55,706 bases of DNA from Bacillus sp. 522_BSPC (lineage in GTDB: Bacteria > Bacillota > Bacilli > Bacillales > Cytobacillaceae). Where the stretch lies: the NCBI RefSeq assembly GCF_001076885.1, contig NZ_JVDT01000156.1, forward strand, positions 1 to 55,706, given 5' to 3'. Positions 36,985 to 46,985 of this stretch are shown here, in pieces. The notes beneath the pieces are model-generated. The model was not told where the DNA came from. It saw nothing but the letters and a program-made list of their open reading frames with translations, and searched no databases. Within the stretch, counting starts at the first letter, position 1. Every line of letters begins with the position of its first letter. A program made the translations under genes and the position numbers.

Positions 36985-37098
36985 AATAGTCGTTCTCACA
37001 ACTGATCAAATAATCTATCGTATTACCTCGGCAGGACATTAAGCTAAAATTTTAGCACCTACTGTCTACGGTACAAATGTTATTTATTTTTTCAACAA
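36985..37098 (-). promoter_or_regulatory. L10 (rplJL) leader
   Basis: The segment 37024-37071 on the minus strand contains CCGTAGACAGTAGGTGC and GTCCTGCCGAGGTA joined by an AT-rich hairpin, the arrangement recognised in Firmicute L10 leaders. In the family, excess L10 (with L12) binds it and reduces rplJL expression. Confidence 0.8.
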
Positions 37099-37104
37099 GA
37101 TGAA

Positions 37105-37133
37105 GTATATGATATCCATCTCATTTTGTCAAA
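37105..37133 (-). promoter_or_regulatory. SigA-type promoter of rplJL
   Basis: On the minus strand TTGACA (37128-37133), 17 bases and TATACT (37105-37110). It starts 13 bases after the rplA stop, giving rplJL a transcript separate from rplKA. Confidence 0.85.
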
Positions 37134-37145
37134 TACCAATTTTTA

Positions 37146-37835
37146 TCAAACAGTAGAAGGATCTACTTTTACGCCAGGACCCATTGTTGAAGTAACAGAA
37201 ACGTTCTTCATGTAAGTTCCTTTTGCAGCTGCTGGTTTTGCTTTTGACATTGTATCAAAGATAGTTTGGAAGTTTTCAACTAGTTTAGCATCATCAAATG
37301 ATACTTTACCGATTGGAACATGTACGTTACCAGCTTTATCTACACGGTATTCTACTTTACCAGCCTTAATTTCGTTAACTGCTTTCGTTACATCAAATGT
37401 AACTGTTCCAGTTTTAGGGTTTGGCATTAAACCTTTAGGTCCTAATACACGACCAAGTTTACCAACTTCACCCATCATGTCTGGTGTTGCAACGATTACG
37501 TCGAAATCAAACCAACCTTGTTGGATTTTATTTATATATTCAGCATCGCCTACATAGTCTGCTCCTGCTGCTTCAGCTTCTTTTAATTTTTCACCTTTAG
37601 CGAAAACTAAAACGCGTTGAGTTTTACCAGTTCCGTTTGGAAGAACTACTGCTCCACGGATTTGTTGGTCAGCTTTCTTAGGGTCAACGCCTAGACGGAA
37701 AGCAACCTCAACAGATGCATCAAATTTTGTAGTGCTAGTTTTTCTTACTAATTCAATTGCTTCTTGAATTGGGTAAGCTTTAGTACGATCAACAAGTTTG
37801 ATAGCTTCTAAATACTTCTTACCTTTTTTAGCCAT
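37146..37835 (-). CDS. rplA: 50S ribosomal protein L1
   Basis: L1 forms the mobile stalk at the E site and can repress its operon. From ATG 37835 (GGAGG upstream) it has 229 residues starting [11 protein letters not shown]. It contains [18 protein letters not shown]. An in-frame upstream extension is rejected. It lies 114 bases after rplK. Confidence 0.97.
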   Translation of the reverse strand: MAKKGKKYLEAIKLVDRTKAYPIQEAIELVRKTSTTKFDASVEVAFRLGVDPKKADQQIRGAVVLPNGTGKTQRVLVFAKGEKLKEAEAAGADYVGDAEYINKIQQGWFDFDVIVATPDMMGEVGKLGRVLGPKGLMPNPKTGTVTFDVTKAVNEIKAGKVEYRVDKAGNVHVPIGKVSFDDAKLVENFQTIFDTMSKAKPAAAKGTYMKNVSVTSTMGPGVKVDPSTV

Positions 37836-37949
37836 AACTTTATTTCCTCCTTGAATTGTGGTTTTAGCGGAATTACCTCCCACGAATAAAGGTTGCGACT
37901 AAAGATTTACCGTCGTCACAACCTTAATCAACACTAACCATATATAGGT

Positions 37950-38375
37950 TTAGTCTTCAATAACAATACCCATGCTGCGGGCAGTACCTTCAACCATGCG
38001 CATAGCGGATTCAACGCTAGCTGCATTTAGATCGGGCATTTTTGTTTCAGCAATCTCGCGTACTTTATCACGCTTAACAGTTGCTACTTTATTACGATTT
38101 GGTTCACCAGAACCAGACTCGATACCAGCTGCTTTTTTAAGTAAAACTGCAGCAGGTGGAGTTTTTGTAATAAATGTAAATGAACGGTCTTCGAAAACCG
38201 TAATCTCAACAGGAATTATTAAACCAGCTTGTTCAGCTGTACGAGCGTTAAACTCCTTACAGAATCCCATGATGTTTACGCCAGCTTGACCCAATGCAGG
38301 ACCAACTGGTGGTGCCGGATTCGCTTTAGCTGCTGGGATTTGCAATTTAACAACTTTAATTACTTTTTTAGCCAC
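37950..38375 (-). CDS. rplK: 50S ribosomal protein L11
   Basis: L11 binds the GTPase-associated centre and is needed for RelA/Rel activation. The family start [11 protein letters not shown] corresponds to a GTG at 38375 (GGAGGTGTGTCTC upstream), giving 141 residues, the Bacillus length; the longer ATG frame is rejected. The proline-rich [13 protein letters not shown] is intact. It opens the rplKA operon. Confidence 0.97.
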   Translation of the reverse strand: MAKKVIKVVKLQIPAAKANPAPPVGPALGQAGVNIMGFCKEFNARTAEQAGLIIPVEITVFEDRSFTFITKTPPAAVLLKKAAGIESGSGEPNRNKVATVKRDKVREIAETKMPDLNAASVESAMRMVEGTARSMGIVIED

Positions 38376-38504
38376 GAGACACACCTCCTTAAAGTCCGTG
38401 ATGTGGTAATAGGGGTTTCCCCTCCCACTCAACTTTTCGTCTTTATATGAAATAAAGAAATTTGACAATATCCTATCTCTTTATGAGATATACTGACCTA
38501 TGAA

Positions 38505-38533
38505 ATAGTAACACTTTTTTAATATCATTTCAA
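38505..38533 (-). promoter_or_regulatory. SigA-type promoter of rplKA
   Basis: On the minus strand TTGAAA (38528-38533), 17 bases and TACTAT (38505-38510). It lies between the nusG stop and rplK. Confidence 0.75.
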
Positions 38534-38542
38534 GTTTTCTAG

Positions 38543-39076
38543 TTAAAATTTTTCAATTTGTGTAAAATCGAGTTCCACAGGGGTATCTCTTCCAAACATA
38601 TTTACTAGTACTTTAACCTTTGCCTTATCCTTATCAATTTCCTCAACAGTCCCAGTAAAGTTAGCAAATGGACCTTCATTCACCTTCACTGTTTCCCCTA
38701 ATTCGAACTCAATTTCAATTCTTTGTTCCTCGACACCCATTCTCTTCAGAATCACTTGGACTTCTTCCGGCAAAAGCGGAGTTGGTTTCGAGCCCGATCC
38801 AGCAGAGCCTACGAACCCAGTTACACCAGGGGTATTACGAACTACATACCAAGAATCATCTGTCATAACAATTTCTACCAACACATAACCTGGGAAAACT
38901 TTTCTTTTTACTACTTTTGTTTTACCATTTCTAATATCGGTTTCTTCTTCTTCAGGTACCACAACGCGGAAAATTTTATCTTGCATCGCCATTGTTTCTA
39001 CCCTTTTTTCTAAATTGGCTTTCACCTTATTTTCATATCCGGAGTACGTATGCACTACATACCAGTTTTTTTCCAT
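38543..39076 (-). CDS. nusG: Transcription elongation factor NusG
   Basis: NusG binds RNA polymerase and in Bacillus promotes pausing; its C-terminal KOW domain (about 125-177) contacts Rho or the ribosome. It has 177 residues, starting MEKNWYVVHTYSGYENKV. The ATG has no nearby Shine-Dalgarno: the GGGAGG is 23 bases upstream and can pair with GTCCTC just before the start. A terminator separates it from secE. Confidence 0.97.
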   Translation of the reverse strand: MEKNWYVVHTYSGYENKVKANLEKRVETMAMQDKIFRVVVPEEEETDIRNGKTKVVKRKVFPGYVLVEIVMTDDSWYVVRNTPGVTGFVGSAGSGSKPTPLLPEEVQVILKRMGVEEQRIEIEFELGETVKVNEGPFANFTGTVEEIDKDKAKVKVLVNMFGRDTPVELDFTQIEKF

Positions 39077-39107
39077 AAAAGAGGACTTTTTCGTCCGTCC
39101 CTCCCTG
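39077..39107 (-). promoter_or_regulatory. nusG leader hairpin covering a distant Shine-Dalgarno
   Basis: On the minus strand the leader reads GGGAGGGACGGAC, GAAAAA, GTCCTCTTTT, ATG. GGAC can pair with GTCC (extended by GAG/CTC with a bulge), so the only good Shine-Dalgarno lies at the base of a hairpin. This suggests translational control or a non-standard initiation. Confidence 0.45.
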
Positions 39108-39175
39108 TAACTTTATTTTTTCGTGCTGTTTTTTTATAGTATCTGTAAGGAACAATTCATTTATTTTTCAGCAAA

Positions 39176-39200
39176 TGAAAAAACCCGTTACCGGGCTTTT
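39176..39200 (-). terminator. Intrinsic terminator between secE and nusG
   Basis: On the minus strand AGCCCG-GTAA-CGGGTT is followed by TTTTCATTT, 48 bases after the secE stop. It should partly uncouple nusG from rpmG-secE. Confidence 0.8.
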
Positions 39201-39247
39201 GTAAATGTTTCCTATCGTTTTACCATTATACCATGAGTAGACAACTG

Positions 39248-39430
39248 TTATTCAAGTATTAAACGAATAAGTTCAGAAATTCCTAAATCAACAACCGCAA
39301 AGAAGATAGCAAAAAAGACAACAGTTACAAGAACTGTGAGCGTATAATTAGTTAACTCTTTCTTTCTTGGCCAACTAACCTTTCTTAACTCTCTACCAAC
39401 TTCGCGAAAATACTTAACAGCACTTTGCAT
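39248..39430 (-). CDS. secE: Protein translocase subunit SecE
   Basis: SecE clamps SecY. The 60-residue short Gram-positive form has an amphipathic N-terminal helix (YFREVGRELRKVSWPRKKEL) and one transmembrane segment (about 28-50). It follows rpmG by 47 bases. Confidence 0.97.
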   Translation of the reverse strand: MQSAVKYFREVGRELRKVSWPRKKELTNYTLTVLVTVVFFAIFFAVVDLGISELIRLILE

Positions 39431-39477
39431 TTTGTTACCTCCATCTTTAAGTGCGGGTAATTTATTCTAAAAAATCG

Positions 39478-39621
39478 TTATTTTGTTTCTTTATGAACGG
39501 TGTGAGCATTACAATTTTGACAAAATTTCTTTATCTCCAAACGGTCTGTTCCATTGTTACTCACAGTAGAATAATTTCTTGACCCACATTTTTCACATGC
39601 TAACACAAGCTTTTTTCTCAT
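39478..39621 (-). CDS. rpmG: 50S ribosomal protein L33 (zinc-binding form)
   Basis: This short gene encodes 47 residues: [19 protein letters not shown] to [10 protein letters not shown]9, C12, C34 and C37 form a zinc ribbon, so it is the C+ paralogue (rpmGB position in Bacillus). It opens the rpmG-secE unit behind the promoter at 39660-39689. The assignment rests on direct translation. Confidence 0.96.
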   Translation of the reverse strand: MRKKLVLACEKCGSRNYSTVSNNGTDRLEIKKFCQNCNAHTVHKETK

Positions 39622-39659
39622 TTCACATTACACCTACTACGTCCTTTATATCTTCTCAA

Positions 39660-39689
39660 ACTGTATCATGGACACGCATAAGATGTCAA
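39660..39689 (-). promoter_or_regulatory. Promoter of rpmG-secE
   Basis: On the minus strand a consensus TTGACA (39684-39689), 18 bases and TACAGT (39660-39665). It lies between the sigH stop and rpmG. Confidence 0.65.
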
Positions 39690-39728
39690 TATCAGTAAAT
39701 ATTTGCTATTTCAAAAAAACATTGATGC

Positions 39729-40388
39729 TTAAAGCGAAAATTCTCTTATTTCTAAATATCGCTCTAACTTTCTCTTCACTCGTTGTAGAGCATTATCAAT
39801 AGACTTTACATGTCTATTTAATTCTTCAGAAATTTCCTGATAAGATTGACCATCAAGATATAGAGACAATACTTTTCTTTCTAAATCACTCAATAATTCA
39901 GACATTTTTATCTCGATATGATCATATTCTTCCTGATTAATGATTAATTCTTCTGGATCAAGAACCTTTGCACCAGATATAATATCCATTAATGTTCGAT
40001 CAGATTCTTCATCATAGATAGGCTTGTCCAAAGAAACATAAGAATTTAAAGGAATATGCTTTTGCCTAGTTGCCGTTTTAATAGCAGTTATAATCTGGCG
40101 TGTTATACATAGTTCTGCAAAAGCTTTAAATGAGGAGAGTTTGTCCTCTTTAAAGTCACGAATCGCCTTATAAAGACCAATCATTCCTTCTTGTACAATA
40201 TCTTCTTTGTCTGCTCCGATTAAGAAATAGGATCTGGCTTTAGCTCGCACAAAGTTACGATACTTTTGAATTAAGTAATCTAAAGCATCACTTTCCCCTT
40301 TGTGCACCAATTCCACTAACACTTCATCTTCAAGTTCCATATAATTTCTAATATATTCGTTACTCTTAGTCCAGTTGTCAGTACTCAT
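39729..40388 (-). CDS. sigH: RNA polymerase sigma factor SigH (sigma-30)
   Basis: SigH directs transition-phase and early sporulation genes. From ATG 40388 (behind GGGGGGATC) it has 219 residues. Region 2 (RAKARSYFLIGADKEDIVQE, then FKAFAELCITRQIITAI) and region 4 (SYQEISEELNRHVKSIDNAL) are intact. Its presence implies a spore-forming lineage. The frame is open upstream into rae1 but the family starts near residue 1 chosen here. Confidence 0.97.
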   Translation of the reverse strand: MSTDNWTKSNEYIRNYMELEDEVLVELVHKGESDALDYLIQKYRNFVRAKARSYFLIGADKEDIVQEGMIGLYKAIRDFKEDKLSSFKAFAELCITRQIITAIKTATRQKHIPLNSYVSLDKPIYDEESDRTLMDIISGAKVLDPEELIINQEEYDHIEIKMSELLSDLERKVLSLYLDGQSYQEISEELNRHVKSIDNALQRVKRKLERYLEIREFSL

Positions 40389-40458
40389 ACAGATCCCCCC
40401 GACCGTGCAATCATGGATAAATCCATTATACTCTAGCTTTTTTTTGAGCGTCAACAAC

Positions 40459-40968
40459 TCATTTCTCTCCACGGCGCCATTTTTCGAAAATTTCTTCTAT
40501 TTCTCTCGAAAGCGGAATCTTAGCAACAGGCTTTTTTTCTTTTATTTTTTTTACTTTTTTCCCTATTTCCTGCTCCATGCCACCCATCTCTATCCACAAT
40601 TCCCGGGCTGATTTTCGCAGGGCACCTTGTCCAAAAATCGCCCACTGTTCCGTAAAATCTGATGTCGCAACATGTATTTGTGTTTTTCTGTTATTTAGCT
40701 CAATAGCAAGCTTTTCAATCCGTTCATCAGCTGTTTCGTTTTCCCGAGTAAAAATGACTTCCACCTTGTAATCTTTATACTTTTTCTCTGTCCCCTTCAC
40801 ATAATAGGCATCAAATACAACTATTACTCGATATCCTGAATATCCCTGATACTCCGCCATTTTACTAACCAAAGCATCCCTTGCTGCTGCAAGATCTTTA
40901 TGTTTTAGCGCATTTAATTCTGGCCAAGCTCCAATAATGTTATATCCATCGACGATAAGAATATCCAT
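40459..40968 (-). CDS. rae1: Ribosome-dependent mRNA decay factor Rae1 (YacP)
   Basis: This NYN/PIN-like endoribonuclease of Bacillus cuts certain mRNAs in the ribosomal A site. The 169 residues begin MDILIVDGYNIIGAWPEL, with acidic residues D3/D7 and later D52-type aspartates typical of the fold, and end in a basic tail (KKVKKIKEKKP). It is two bases from rlmB and 70 bases before sigH. Confidence 0.93.
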   Translation of the reverse strand: MDILIVDGYNIIGAWPELNALKHKDLAAARDALVSKMAEYQGYSGYRVIVVFDAYYVKGTEKKYKDYKVEVIFTRENETADERIEKLAIELNNRKTQIHVATSDFTEQWAIFGQGALRKSARELWIEMGGMEQEIGKKVKKIKEKKPVAKIPLSREIEEIFEKWRRGEK

Positions 40969-40970
40969 TT

Positions 40971-41714
40971 TTATCCCTCAAGTGGATGGCGTTTCCGATA
41001 TACCTCATACATTAAAAGTGCGGCTGCAACAGAAGCATTTAACGAAGTGACAGCTCCAGCCATAGGTAAATGAATAAGGAAATCACATTTATCCTTAATC
41101 AGCCTTCCCATGCCTTTTCCTTCACTACCAATCACTAATCCTAATGGCATCGTTCCATCGAATCTCCGATAATCTTCACTTCCTTTTGCATCTGTTCCTG
41201 CAATCCATATTCCTCTCGTCTTAAGTTCCTCTATCGTCCTTGCCATATTTGTCACACGTACAACAGGAATATGCTCAATAGCACCTGTGGAAGCTTTGGC
41301 TACAGTTGCCGTTAAACCTACTGCCCGTCTCCGAGGAATAATAATGCCGTGCGCACCTACTGCATCAGCCGTTCTCATGATAGATCCTAAATTATGCGGA
41401 TCCTCAATTTCATCAAGCAACAAGAAAAAGGGTGTTTCTTGCTTCTTTTCTGCTAATGCAAACAAATCATCTATTTCTGCATACTGATAGGCAGCCACTT
41501 GCGCTACAACCCCTTGATGATTCGCATCTACCAAGCTATCTAATTTTTTTTTGGGAACGAATTGAACGAGTACATTTTCCTGTTTAGCTAAACCGATTAC
41601 TGTTTGCATTTGGCCCTTTTGGGATCCTTCGGCAATAAGTATTTTATTTACATCTCTTTCTGATTTTAATGCTTCAATTACTGCATTTTTTCCAACAATA
41701 AAGTCACTAGACAC
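40971..41714 (-). CDS. rlmB: 23S rRNA (guanosine(2251)-2'-O)-methyltransferase RlmB
   Basis: This SPOUT methyltransferase acts on the P-loop of 23S rRNA. Its 247 residues have an N-terminal L30e-like substrate domain (1-75) and the knotted domain with LDEIEDPHNLGSIMRTADA, VIGSEGKGM and LPMAGAVTSLNASVA. It lies in the cysS-mrnC-rlmB-rae1 cluster. Confidence 0.95.
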   Translation of the reverse strand: MSSDFIVGKNAVIEALKSERDVNKILIAEGSQKGQMQTVIGLAKQENVLVQFVPKKKLDSLVDANHQGVVAQVAAYQYAEIDDLFALAEKKQETPFFLLLDEIEDPHNLGSIMRTADAVGAHGIIIPRRRAVGLTATVAKASTGAIEHIPVVRVTNMARTIEELKTRGIWIAGTDAKGSEDYRRFDGTMPLGLVIGSEGKGMGRLIKDKCDFLIHLPMAGAVTSLNASVAAALLMYEVYRKRHPLEG

Positions 41715-41726
41715 TTTTTGCTCCTC

Positions 41727-42134
41727 CTATTTGCTTTCAATGATAGAAAAAGCCGCTTGGATTATTTCCTCAAGTCGCTCTTCTTTCATCGCTAAATATA
41801 AATATCCTAATACCGCTTCAAAACCAGTACTATATCGATATGTCTGTACATCCGTATTTTTAGGGACCGTACCCGATTTTGCATTTCTTCCCCTCTTTAA
41901 TACTGCTATTTCCTCTTCCGAAAAAAATTCCTTTTCAAGGAGGTGATGCACTACTTTTGCCTGTCCTTTAGCTGATACATATCTGGTAGCTTCCCTATGA
42001 AGCTGATTTGGCTTCACTTTTCCGCTATATAACAAATGTCTTCTTACATATATTTCAAGAACAGCATCACCCATATAGGCAAGGGCAAGGCTGTTCAATT
42101 GCTTTTCATCTACTTTTTTTTCATAGAGAAGCAT
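41727..42134 (-). CDS. mrnC: Mini-ribonuclease III MrnC
   Basis: MrnC matures 23S rRNA ends in Bacillus. The 135 residues contain an RNase III catalytic domain ([19 protein letters not shown], with acidic catalytic residues) but no double-stranded RNA-binding domain, which defines the family. It lies three bases after cysS and 12 before rlmB. Confidence 0.95.
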   Translation of the reverse strand: MLLYEKKVDEKQLNSLALAYMGDAVLEIYVRRHLLYSGKVKPNQLHREATRYVSAKGQAKVVHHLLEKEFFSEEEIAVLKRGRNAKSGTVPKNTDVQTYRYSTGFEAVLGYLYLAMKEERLEEIIQAAFSIIESK

Positions 42135-42137
42135 CTT

Positions 42138-43538
42138 TTACCCTCTTTTCCATCGTATACCTTGTGCTGTGTCCTCTAAAATGATATTCATTGCCTTTAA
42201 TTGATCTCTAATTTGATCAGCAAGGGCAAAATTTCTATCCTTTCTTGCTTGTGTTCTTTTTTCAATCAGTGCTTCTATTTCTTCATCTAATAATTCCTCA
42301 TCAAGAGATAGGGATAGACCAAGCACTCCAAATAATTCTTCAAATTCATTCATAAAAGCATGAATAACAGCAGGTGATGTTGTCTTTTCAAGTAGGTAAT
42401 AGTTTGCTTGCTTCGATAATTCAAATAGAACAGATATTCCGTTCGCTGTATTAAAATCATCATCCATACTTTCAACAAATTGTTTTCGAAGATCAGCAAT
42501 TTTAGCAATCCATTCGTCATTTGTATCAGTAAGATCTGTACTTGCTGTACTGCGATGCTTTAAGTTTTCATAAGAAGTCCGAATTCTTTCTAAACCAGCT
42601 CTTGTCTTTTCCAATACCTCTTCACTATAGTTAATTGGATTGCGATAATGAACAGATAGCATAAAGAATCTTAACACTTGTGGATCATGAATTTTAATAA
42701 TATCGTTTACCGTAATAAAATTCCCAAGCGACTTAGACATCTTCTCATTATCAATATTAATATATCCATTATGCATCCAATAATTAGCAAAAGTCTTTCC
42801 AGTTAATGCTTCAGACTGAGCAATTTCATTTTCGTGATGGGGAAATGCCAAATCCTGCCCGCCTGCATGGATATCAATGGTATCACCCAAATATTTGCGG
42901 ACCATTGCAGAGCATTCGATATGCCACCCCGGACGCCCTTGCCCCCAAGGACTTTCCCAGAAAATCTCTCCATCTTTCGCCTTCTTCCATAGAGCGAAAT
43001 CTAATGAATCTTGTTTTTTCTCTCCTACTGCAATTCTAGCACCTGAGCGCAGTTCATCAATGGATTGATGAGAGAGCTTACCATATCCATTAAAAGCTCT
43101 TGTATGATAATAGACATCACCTTCTGACTCATAGGCAATGCCCTTTTCAATTAATGCAGCAATAAAATCGATAATAATATCCATATTCTCTGTTACACGG
43201 GGATGCGAATCAGCTTTTTTGCAGCCCAATGCGGAAACATCCTCAAAGTATGCATGGATAAAGCGGTCAGCAATAACCGGTACTGTTTCTCCAAGTTCAT
43301 TTGCTGCTTTAATCAATTTATCATCCACATCAGTGAAGTTGGATACGTATTGTACATCATAACCACGGAATTCTAGATAGCGACGAACTGTGTCAAAAAT
43401 AATAGCAGGACGAGCATTACCAATATGGATATAATTATAGACTGTTGGTCCACACACATACATTTTTACCTTTCCCTCTTCAAGTGGAACAAAGTCCTCC
43501 TTTACTCTTGATAAAGTGTTATATATTTGAATAGACAT
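42138..43538 (-). CDS. cysS: Cysteinyl-tRNA synthetase
   Basis: This class I synthetase has 466 residues. The zinc-binding C29 and HIGN signature (38-41), the [10 protein letters not shown] and AFPHHENE zinc residues, and KMSKSLGN are present. The start overlaps the cysE stop (TAATG), so both are controlled by the cysteine T-box upstream. Confidence 0.98.
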   Translation of the reverse strand: MSIQIYNTLSRVKEDFVPLEEGKVKMYVCGPTVYNYIHIGNARPAIIFDTVRRYLEFRGYDVQYVSNFTDVDDKLIKAANELGETVPVIADRFIHAYFEDVSALGCKKADSHPRVTENMDIIIDFIAALIEKGIAYESEGDVYYHTRAFNGYGKLSHQSIDELRSGARIAVGEKKQDSLDFALWKKAKDGEIFWESPWGQGRPGWHIECSAMVRKYLGDTIDIHAGGQDLAFPHHENEIAQSEALTGKTFANYWMHNGYINIDNEKMSKSLGNFITVNDIIKIHDPQVLRFFMLSVHYRNPINYSEEVLEKTRAGLERIRTSYENLKHRSTASTDLTDTNDEWIAKIADLRKQFVESMDDDFNTANGISVLFELSKQANYYLLEKTTSPAVIHAFMNEFEELFGVLGLSLSLDEELLDEEIEALIEKRTQARKDRNFALADQIRDQLKAMNIILEDTAQGIRWKRG

Positions 43539-44188
43539 TACTTATAACTCCTTTCATCCTGTAATTCTTTTAGTTGTTCTTTTAATTGAGTAATTTCCAT
43601 TTCCATTTCTTTTAGTCGATCAGCAACTGGATCTGGTAAATCACAATGATTTAAGTCTTTCTTTATTTTAATACCATCTTGTACCTTTACTCTCCCCGGA
43701 ATACCTACAACCGTTGAATTTGCTGGTACGTCTCTAAGCACAACGGAACCAGCACCGATTTTCGCATTTTCCCCAATAACAATTGATCCTAATACTTTGG
43801 CTCCGGAGGCAATCAGCGCATTATCCTTAACAGTCGGATGTCTTTTTCCTTTTTCTTTCCCTGTTCCCCCAAGCGTTACTCCCTGAAAAATGGTGACATT
43901 ATCCCCAATTTCACACGTCTCCCCTATGACAACGCCCATTCCGTGATCAATAAATAGTCGATTTCCGATCTTTGCTCCTGGGTGTATTTCAATACCTGTC
44001 AAAAAGCGGCAAAATTGTGAGATGACCCTAGCTAGGAAGAACCTTTTATGTCTATATAAAAAATGAGCAATTCGATGAAACCATATGGCATGCAACCCTG
44101 AGTAGGTTAAGATAACCTCTATTGAGCTTCTTGCAGCAGGATCTTGTTCAAACACAACTGCAACATCCTCTTTTATGCGCCGAAACAT
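43538..44188 (-). CDS. cysE: Serine O-acetyltransferase
   Basis: CysE makes O-acetylserine, the cysteine precursor. Its 216 residues show an N-terminal helical part and a left-handed beta-helix of hexapeptide repeats ([37 protein letters not shown]). The catalytic pair includes D85/H86-type residues in FIDHG. It is coupled to cysS. The T-box ends 411 bases upstream, an unusually large spacer that contains repeat copy B. Confidence 0.97.
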   Translation of the reverse strand: MFRRIKEDVAVVFEQDPAARSSIEVILTYSGLHAIWFHRIAHFLYRHKRFFLARVISQFCRFLTGIEIHPGAKIGNRLFIDHGMGVVIGETCEIGDNVTIFQGVTLGGTGKEKGKRHPTVKDNALIASGAKVLGSIVIGENAKIGAGSVVLRDVPANSTVVGIPGRVKVQDGIKIKKDLNHCDLPDPVADRLKEMEMEITQLKEQLKELQDERSYK

Positions 44189-44460
44189 ACTAATCTCCCC
44201 CCATTTGCAACTATATTCTGCTTTCTAACAGTCATACTCCTTAAAAATGGATCGTTGTTCTTTCGCTTCATTTCCTAAAATAATTATTTTTATGCAAAAG
44301 ATACATCAGTTTAATACCATTATTGTTAATATAAAATTAGAACTTAGAAATTCTCCCGACTCTCCATACAGACAATACTCTAAAAACAAATCTATCACCA
44401 CAAGGTAAACGTACTCCCTCCAAATAGCAAGTTCGCTCTTACCTTTAATGAATAAAGAAA

Positions 44461-44580
44461 CCTTCATTAGTCGAGGGCCCTCTCCCGATGGTTTGTTGAA
44501 CCAATGGGACCTTTACGGAAAGTTAACCTCCCACTTATCTTCTTATTTTCCATAAGCTTTTAGGAGAATTACTGTCCATT
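44461..44580. repeat. Intergenic repeat element, copy B
   Basis: The core 44487-44557 matches 6838-6910 in the same orientation, with shared GTTGAA, ACCTTTACGG-like, TCCCAC, TATCTT and CATAAGC blocks. One end has the palindrome GAGGGCCCTC (44473-44482), in the place of the stem of copy A. It lies between the T-box terminator and cysE, so it is transcribed in the cysE leader. In 44189-44460 I see nothing recognisable. Confidence 0.65.
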
Positions 44581-44598
44581 AAGAATGGGATAAATCCA

Positions 44599-44640
44599 TA
44601 AAAAAAGCGTCTCTGTCTAAAAAAGACAGAGACGCTTTTT
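44599..44640 (-). terminator. T-box terminator
   Basis: On the minus strand AAGCGTCTCTGTC pairs perfectly with GACAGAGACGCTT around TTTTTTA and is followed by a T-run. It is the regulated terminator of the cysteine T-box. Confidence 0.92.
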
Positions 44641-44870
44641 GAGGCGCGGTTCCACTCTGTTTAGACTATCGCTCGTAAACGATAATCTCCACTCAATCCC
44701 TGTTAACGGATAGGTTCCGCCTCTATCTACTAAAACATTTTTTCGATATAGGACTCTGAGGCGCACTTCAAAAAAGAGGTTACTTGAATCACTTTCAGCC
44801 GGGTGATGATTCTCTCTAATAAGCTTCTCCTTTTTTACTTTTCCTCATCTACGATTTTTCTATATAGCTT
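44599..44870 (-). promoter_or_regulatory. Cysteine T-box riboswitch of cysE-cysS
   Basis: On the minus strand the T-box core AGAGTGGAACCGCG (44645-44658) precedes the terminator. Upstream lie GAGAGA and GGCTGAAAG Stem I elements and a specifier-loop sequence GAAGTGCGCC in which TGC (44763-44765) is the cysteine codon. Uncharged tRNA-Cys would stabilise the antiterminator and switch on cysteine synthesis and charging. Confidence 0.92.
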
Positions 44871-44877
44871 TCCTATT

Positions 44878-44906
44878 ACTATATTACATTTCCCTAGAAA
44901 TGTTAA
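44878..44906 (-). promoter_or_regulatory. SigA-type promoter of the cysE-cysS T-box transcript
   Basis: On the minus strand TTAACA (44901-44906), 17 bases and TATAGT (44878-44883). The -35 box overlaps the gltX stop codon. Confidence 0.75.
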
Positions 44907-46360
44907 CTAATTAATGCTGTTAATCTTGCATCAATTTTTTCTCTTCCTAGAAGCTCAATGGCTTTTGGTAAATCTGGTCCATGCGTTTGTCCTGTTGTAG
45001 CAACTCGAATTGGCATAAATAAGTTTTTACCCTTTTGACCGGTAGCCTTTTGAACTGCTTTAATGGAAGCCTTTATCTGATCAGCACTCCATTCCGACAT
45101 TTCAGCTAATGCTTCTTTAAAGGCTTGTACTACTGCAGGAACTTGTTCCCCAGCTAAAACTTCTTTTGCTTCTTCATCATAATGAATTTCGTCACTGAAG
45201 AACAAAGTAGATAAGTCTACAATATCTGCTCCACAGCTCATTTGTTCTTGGTATAAAGCAACCAAATTATTTACCCATGCCTCTTCTTCAGCAGAACGAT
45301 TTTCATTCACTAAGCCAGCTTTTTCTAAATGTGGAACAGCTAGACGCACAACAGTTTCTATATTTGCCTTTTTAATATATTGATTATTCATCCATGCCAA
45401 TTTATTTTGATCAAATAGCGCAGGAGATTTAGACAATCTCGCTGGATCAAAAATACGAATAAATTCTTCAATAGAGAATAATTCCTCTTCGCCTTCTGGA
45501 GACCAGCCTAATAAAGCAATAAAATTGAATAACGCTTCAGGTAAATAGCCTAGTTCTTCATATTGCTCAATAAATTGAATAATTGATTCATCACGCTTAC
45601 TCAATTTCTTTCTGCTTTCATTGACAATTAATGTCATATGCCCAAATATCGGTCTTTCCCAACCAAATGCATCATAGAGCATCAATTGTTTTGGTGTATT
45701 GGTAATATGATCATCTCCACGTAAAACATGGGTGATATCCATTAAATGATCATCAATAGACACAGCAAAGTTATATGTTGGAGTCCCGTCCTTTTTAACA
45801 ATGACATAATCGCCAATTGTTTCTGATTCAAAAGAAACTTCCCCTTTAACCATATCATTAAATTCATAAACAACATTTTCAGGAACACGAATTCGAATAC
45901 TAGGCTGTCTTCCCTCAGCTTCTAATTTCCCCTGTTGTTCTTTTGTTAAATGGCGACATTTGCCTGAATACTTAGGTGTTTCTCCTTTGCTTACTTGTTC
46001 TTCTCTTTCTGCTTCAATTTCCTCTTCCGTACAATAACATTTATAAGCAAGTCCTTTTTCCAATAATTCTGTGTAGTACTTTTTGTAAATATCATTTCTT
46101 TCAGACTGACGATACGGGCCATATTCACCACCAACATCCGTACTTTCATCCCAGTCCATTCCAAGCCATTTTAAATATTTCAGCTGGCTTTCTTCTCCAC
46201 CTTGAATATTTCTTTTTTTATCAGTATCTTCAATGCGGATAATAAACTTTCCGCCTTTACTACGTGCAAATAAATAATTAAATAATGCTGTACGCGCATT
46301 CCCAATATGCAGATGTCCCGTTGGACTTGGAGCATAACGAACACGAATTTCGTTAGACAT
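44903..46360 (-). CDS. gltX: Glutamyl-tRNA synthetase
   Basis: This class I synthetase has 485 residues, with HIGN (18-21), the zinc-type insertion (CYCTEEEI...CRHLT) and KLSKRDES (around residue 255). In Bacillus it also charges tRNA-Gln, later amidated by GatCAB. It lies between ispF (92-base gap) and the cysE T-box. Confidence 0.98.
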   Translation of the reverse strand: MSNEIRVRYAPSPTGHLHIGNARTALFNYLFARSKGGKFIIRIEDTDKKRNIQGGEESQLKYLKWLGMDWDESTDVGGEYGPYRQSERNDIYKKYYTELLEKGLAYKCYCTEEEIEAEREEQVSKGETPKYSGKCRHLTKEQQGKLEAEGRQPSIRIRVPENVVYEFNDMVKGEVSFESETIGDYVIVKKDGTPTYNFAVSIDDHLMDITHVLRGDDHITNTPKQLMLYDAFGWERPIFGHMTLIVNESRKKLSKRDESIIQFIEQYEELGYLPEALFNFIALLGWSPEGEEELFSIEEFIRIFDPARLSKSPALFDQNKLAWMNNQYIKKANIETVVRLAVPHLEKAGLVNENRSAEEEAWVNNLVALYQEQMSCGADIVDLSTLFFSDEIHYDEEAKEVLAGEQVPAVVQAFKEALAEMSEWSADQIKASIKAVQKATGQKGKNLFMPIRVATTGQTHGPDLPKAIELLGREKIDARLTALIS

Positions 46361-46452
46361 GCTTGTGCCTCCTTGATTACTTACGCTTTTTCTAATCTAT
46401 TCTATCACTTTGCTTTTTCCTTTAAAAGGTTTCGTCCTTAATTACCTATCAT

Positions 46453-46935
46453 TTATCCATTTCTTTTTTGGAGTAATACAACCGCTTGTGATGCAATTCC
46501 TTCTCCTCTTCCAGTAAACCCTAATTTCTCTGTAGTAGTCGCTTTTACATTTACATTTTCCTGTTCTGTTTCGAGCAACTCCGCAATCCTTGCTTGCATT
46601 GCCTGAATATGGGGTGCCATTTTAGGTTGCTGTGCCATAATCGTACAATCAGCATTTACTAATTTATAGCCTTTTTCCTTCACTATTTGCCATACATGCT
46701 GCAATAGTTTTGCTGAATCAGCATCTTTAAATGCATCATCCGTATCTGGAAAATGCTTTCCAATATCTCCTTCTCCAATAGCTCCTAAACAGGCATCCGC
46801 AATCGTATGTAGTAAAACATCTGCATCAGAGTGTCCGAGCAGTCCCTTTTCATGCGGTATTTCTATCCCACCGATAATAAGCGGCCTGCCGACTACTAAT
46901 TGATGAACATCAAAACCTTGTCCAATCCGAAACAT
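46453..46935 (-). CDS. ispF: 2-C-methyl-D-erythritol 2,4-cyclodiphosphate synthase
   Basis: IspF makes the cyclic intermediate of the MEP isoprenoid pathway. The 160 residues include the metal ligands D9, H11 and H43, the HSDAD loop (35-39) and the C-terminal [15 protein letters not shown]. It lies 50 bases after ispD, the preceding pathway gene. Confidence 0.98.
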   Translation of the reverse strand: MFRIGQGFDVHQLVVGRPLIIGGIEIPHEKGLLGHSDADVLLHTIADACLGAIGEGDIGKHFPDTDDAFKDADSAKLLQHVWQIVKEKGYKLVNADCTIMAQQPKMAPHIQAMQARIAELLETEQENVNVKATTTEKLGFTGRGEGIASQAVVLLQKRNG

Positions 46936-46985
46936 CTTAAAAATCCTCCAGTCTTTTTCCCTTATTAAAAAATATTACTCTCTCG

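Noticed and set aside
36906-36986. N-terminal extension of rplJ
   Set aside because: It translates the attenuator region of the L10 leader; the family start is at 36905 with GGAGGTG.
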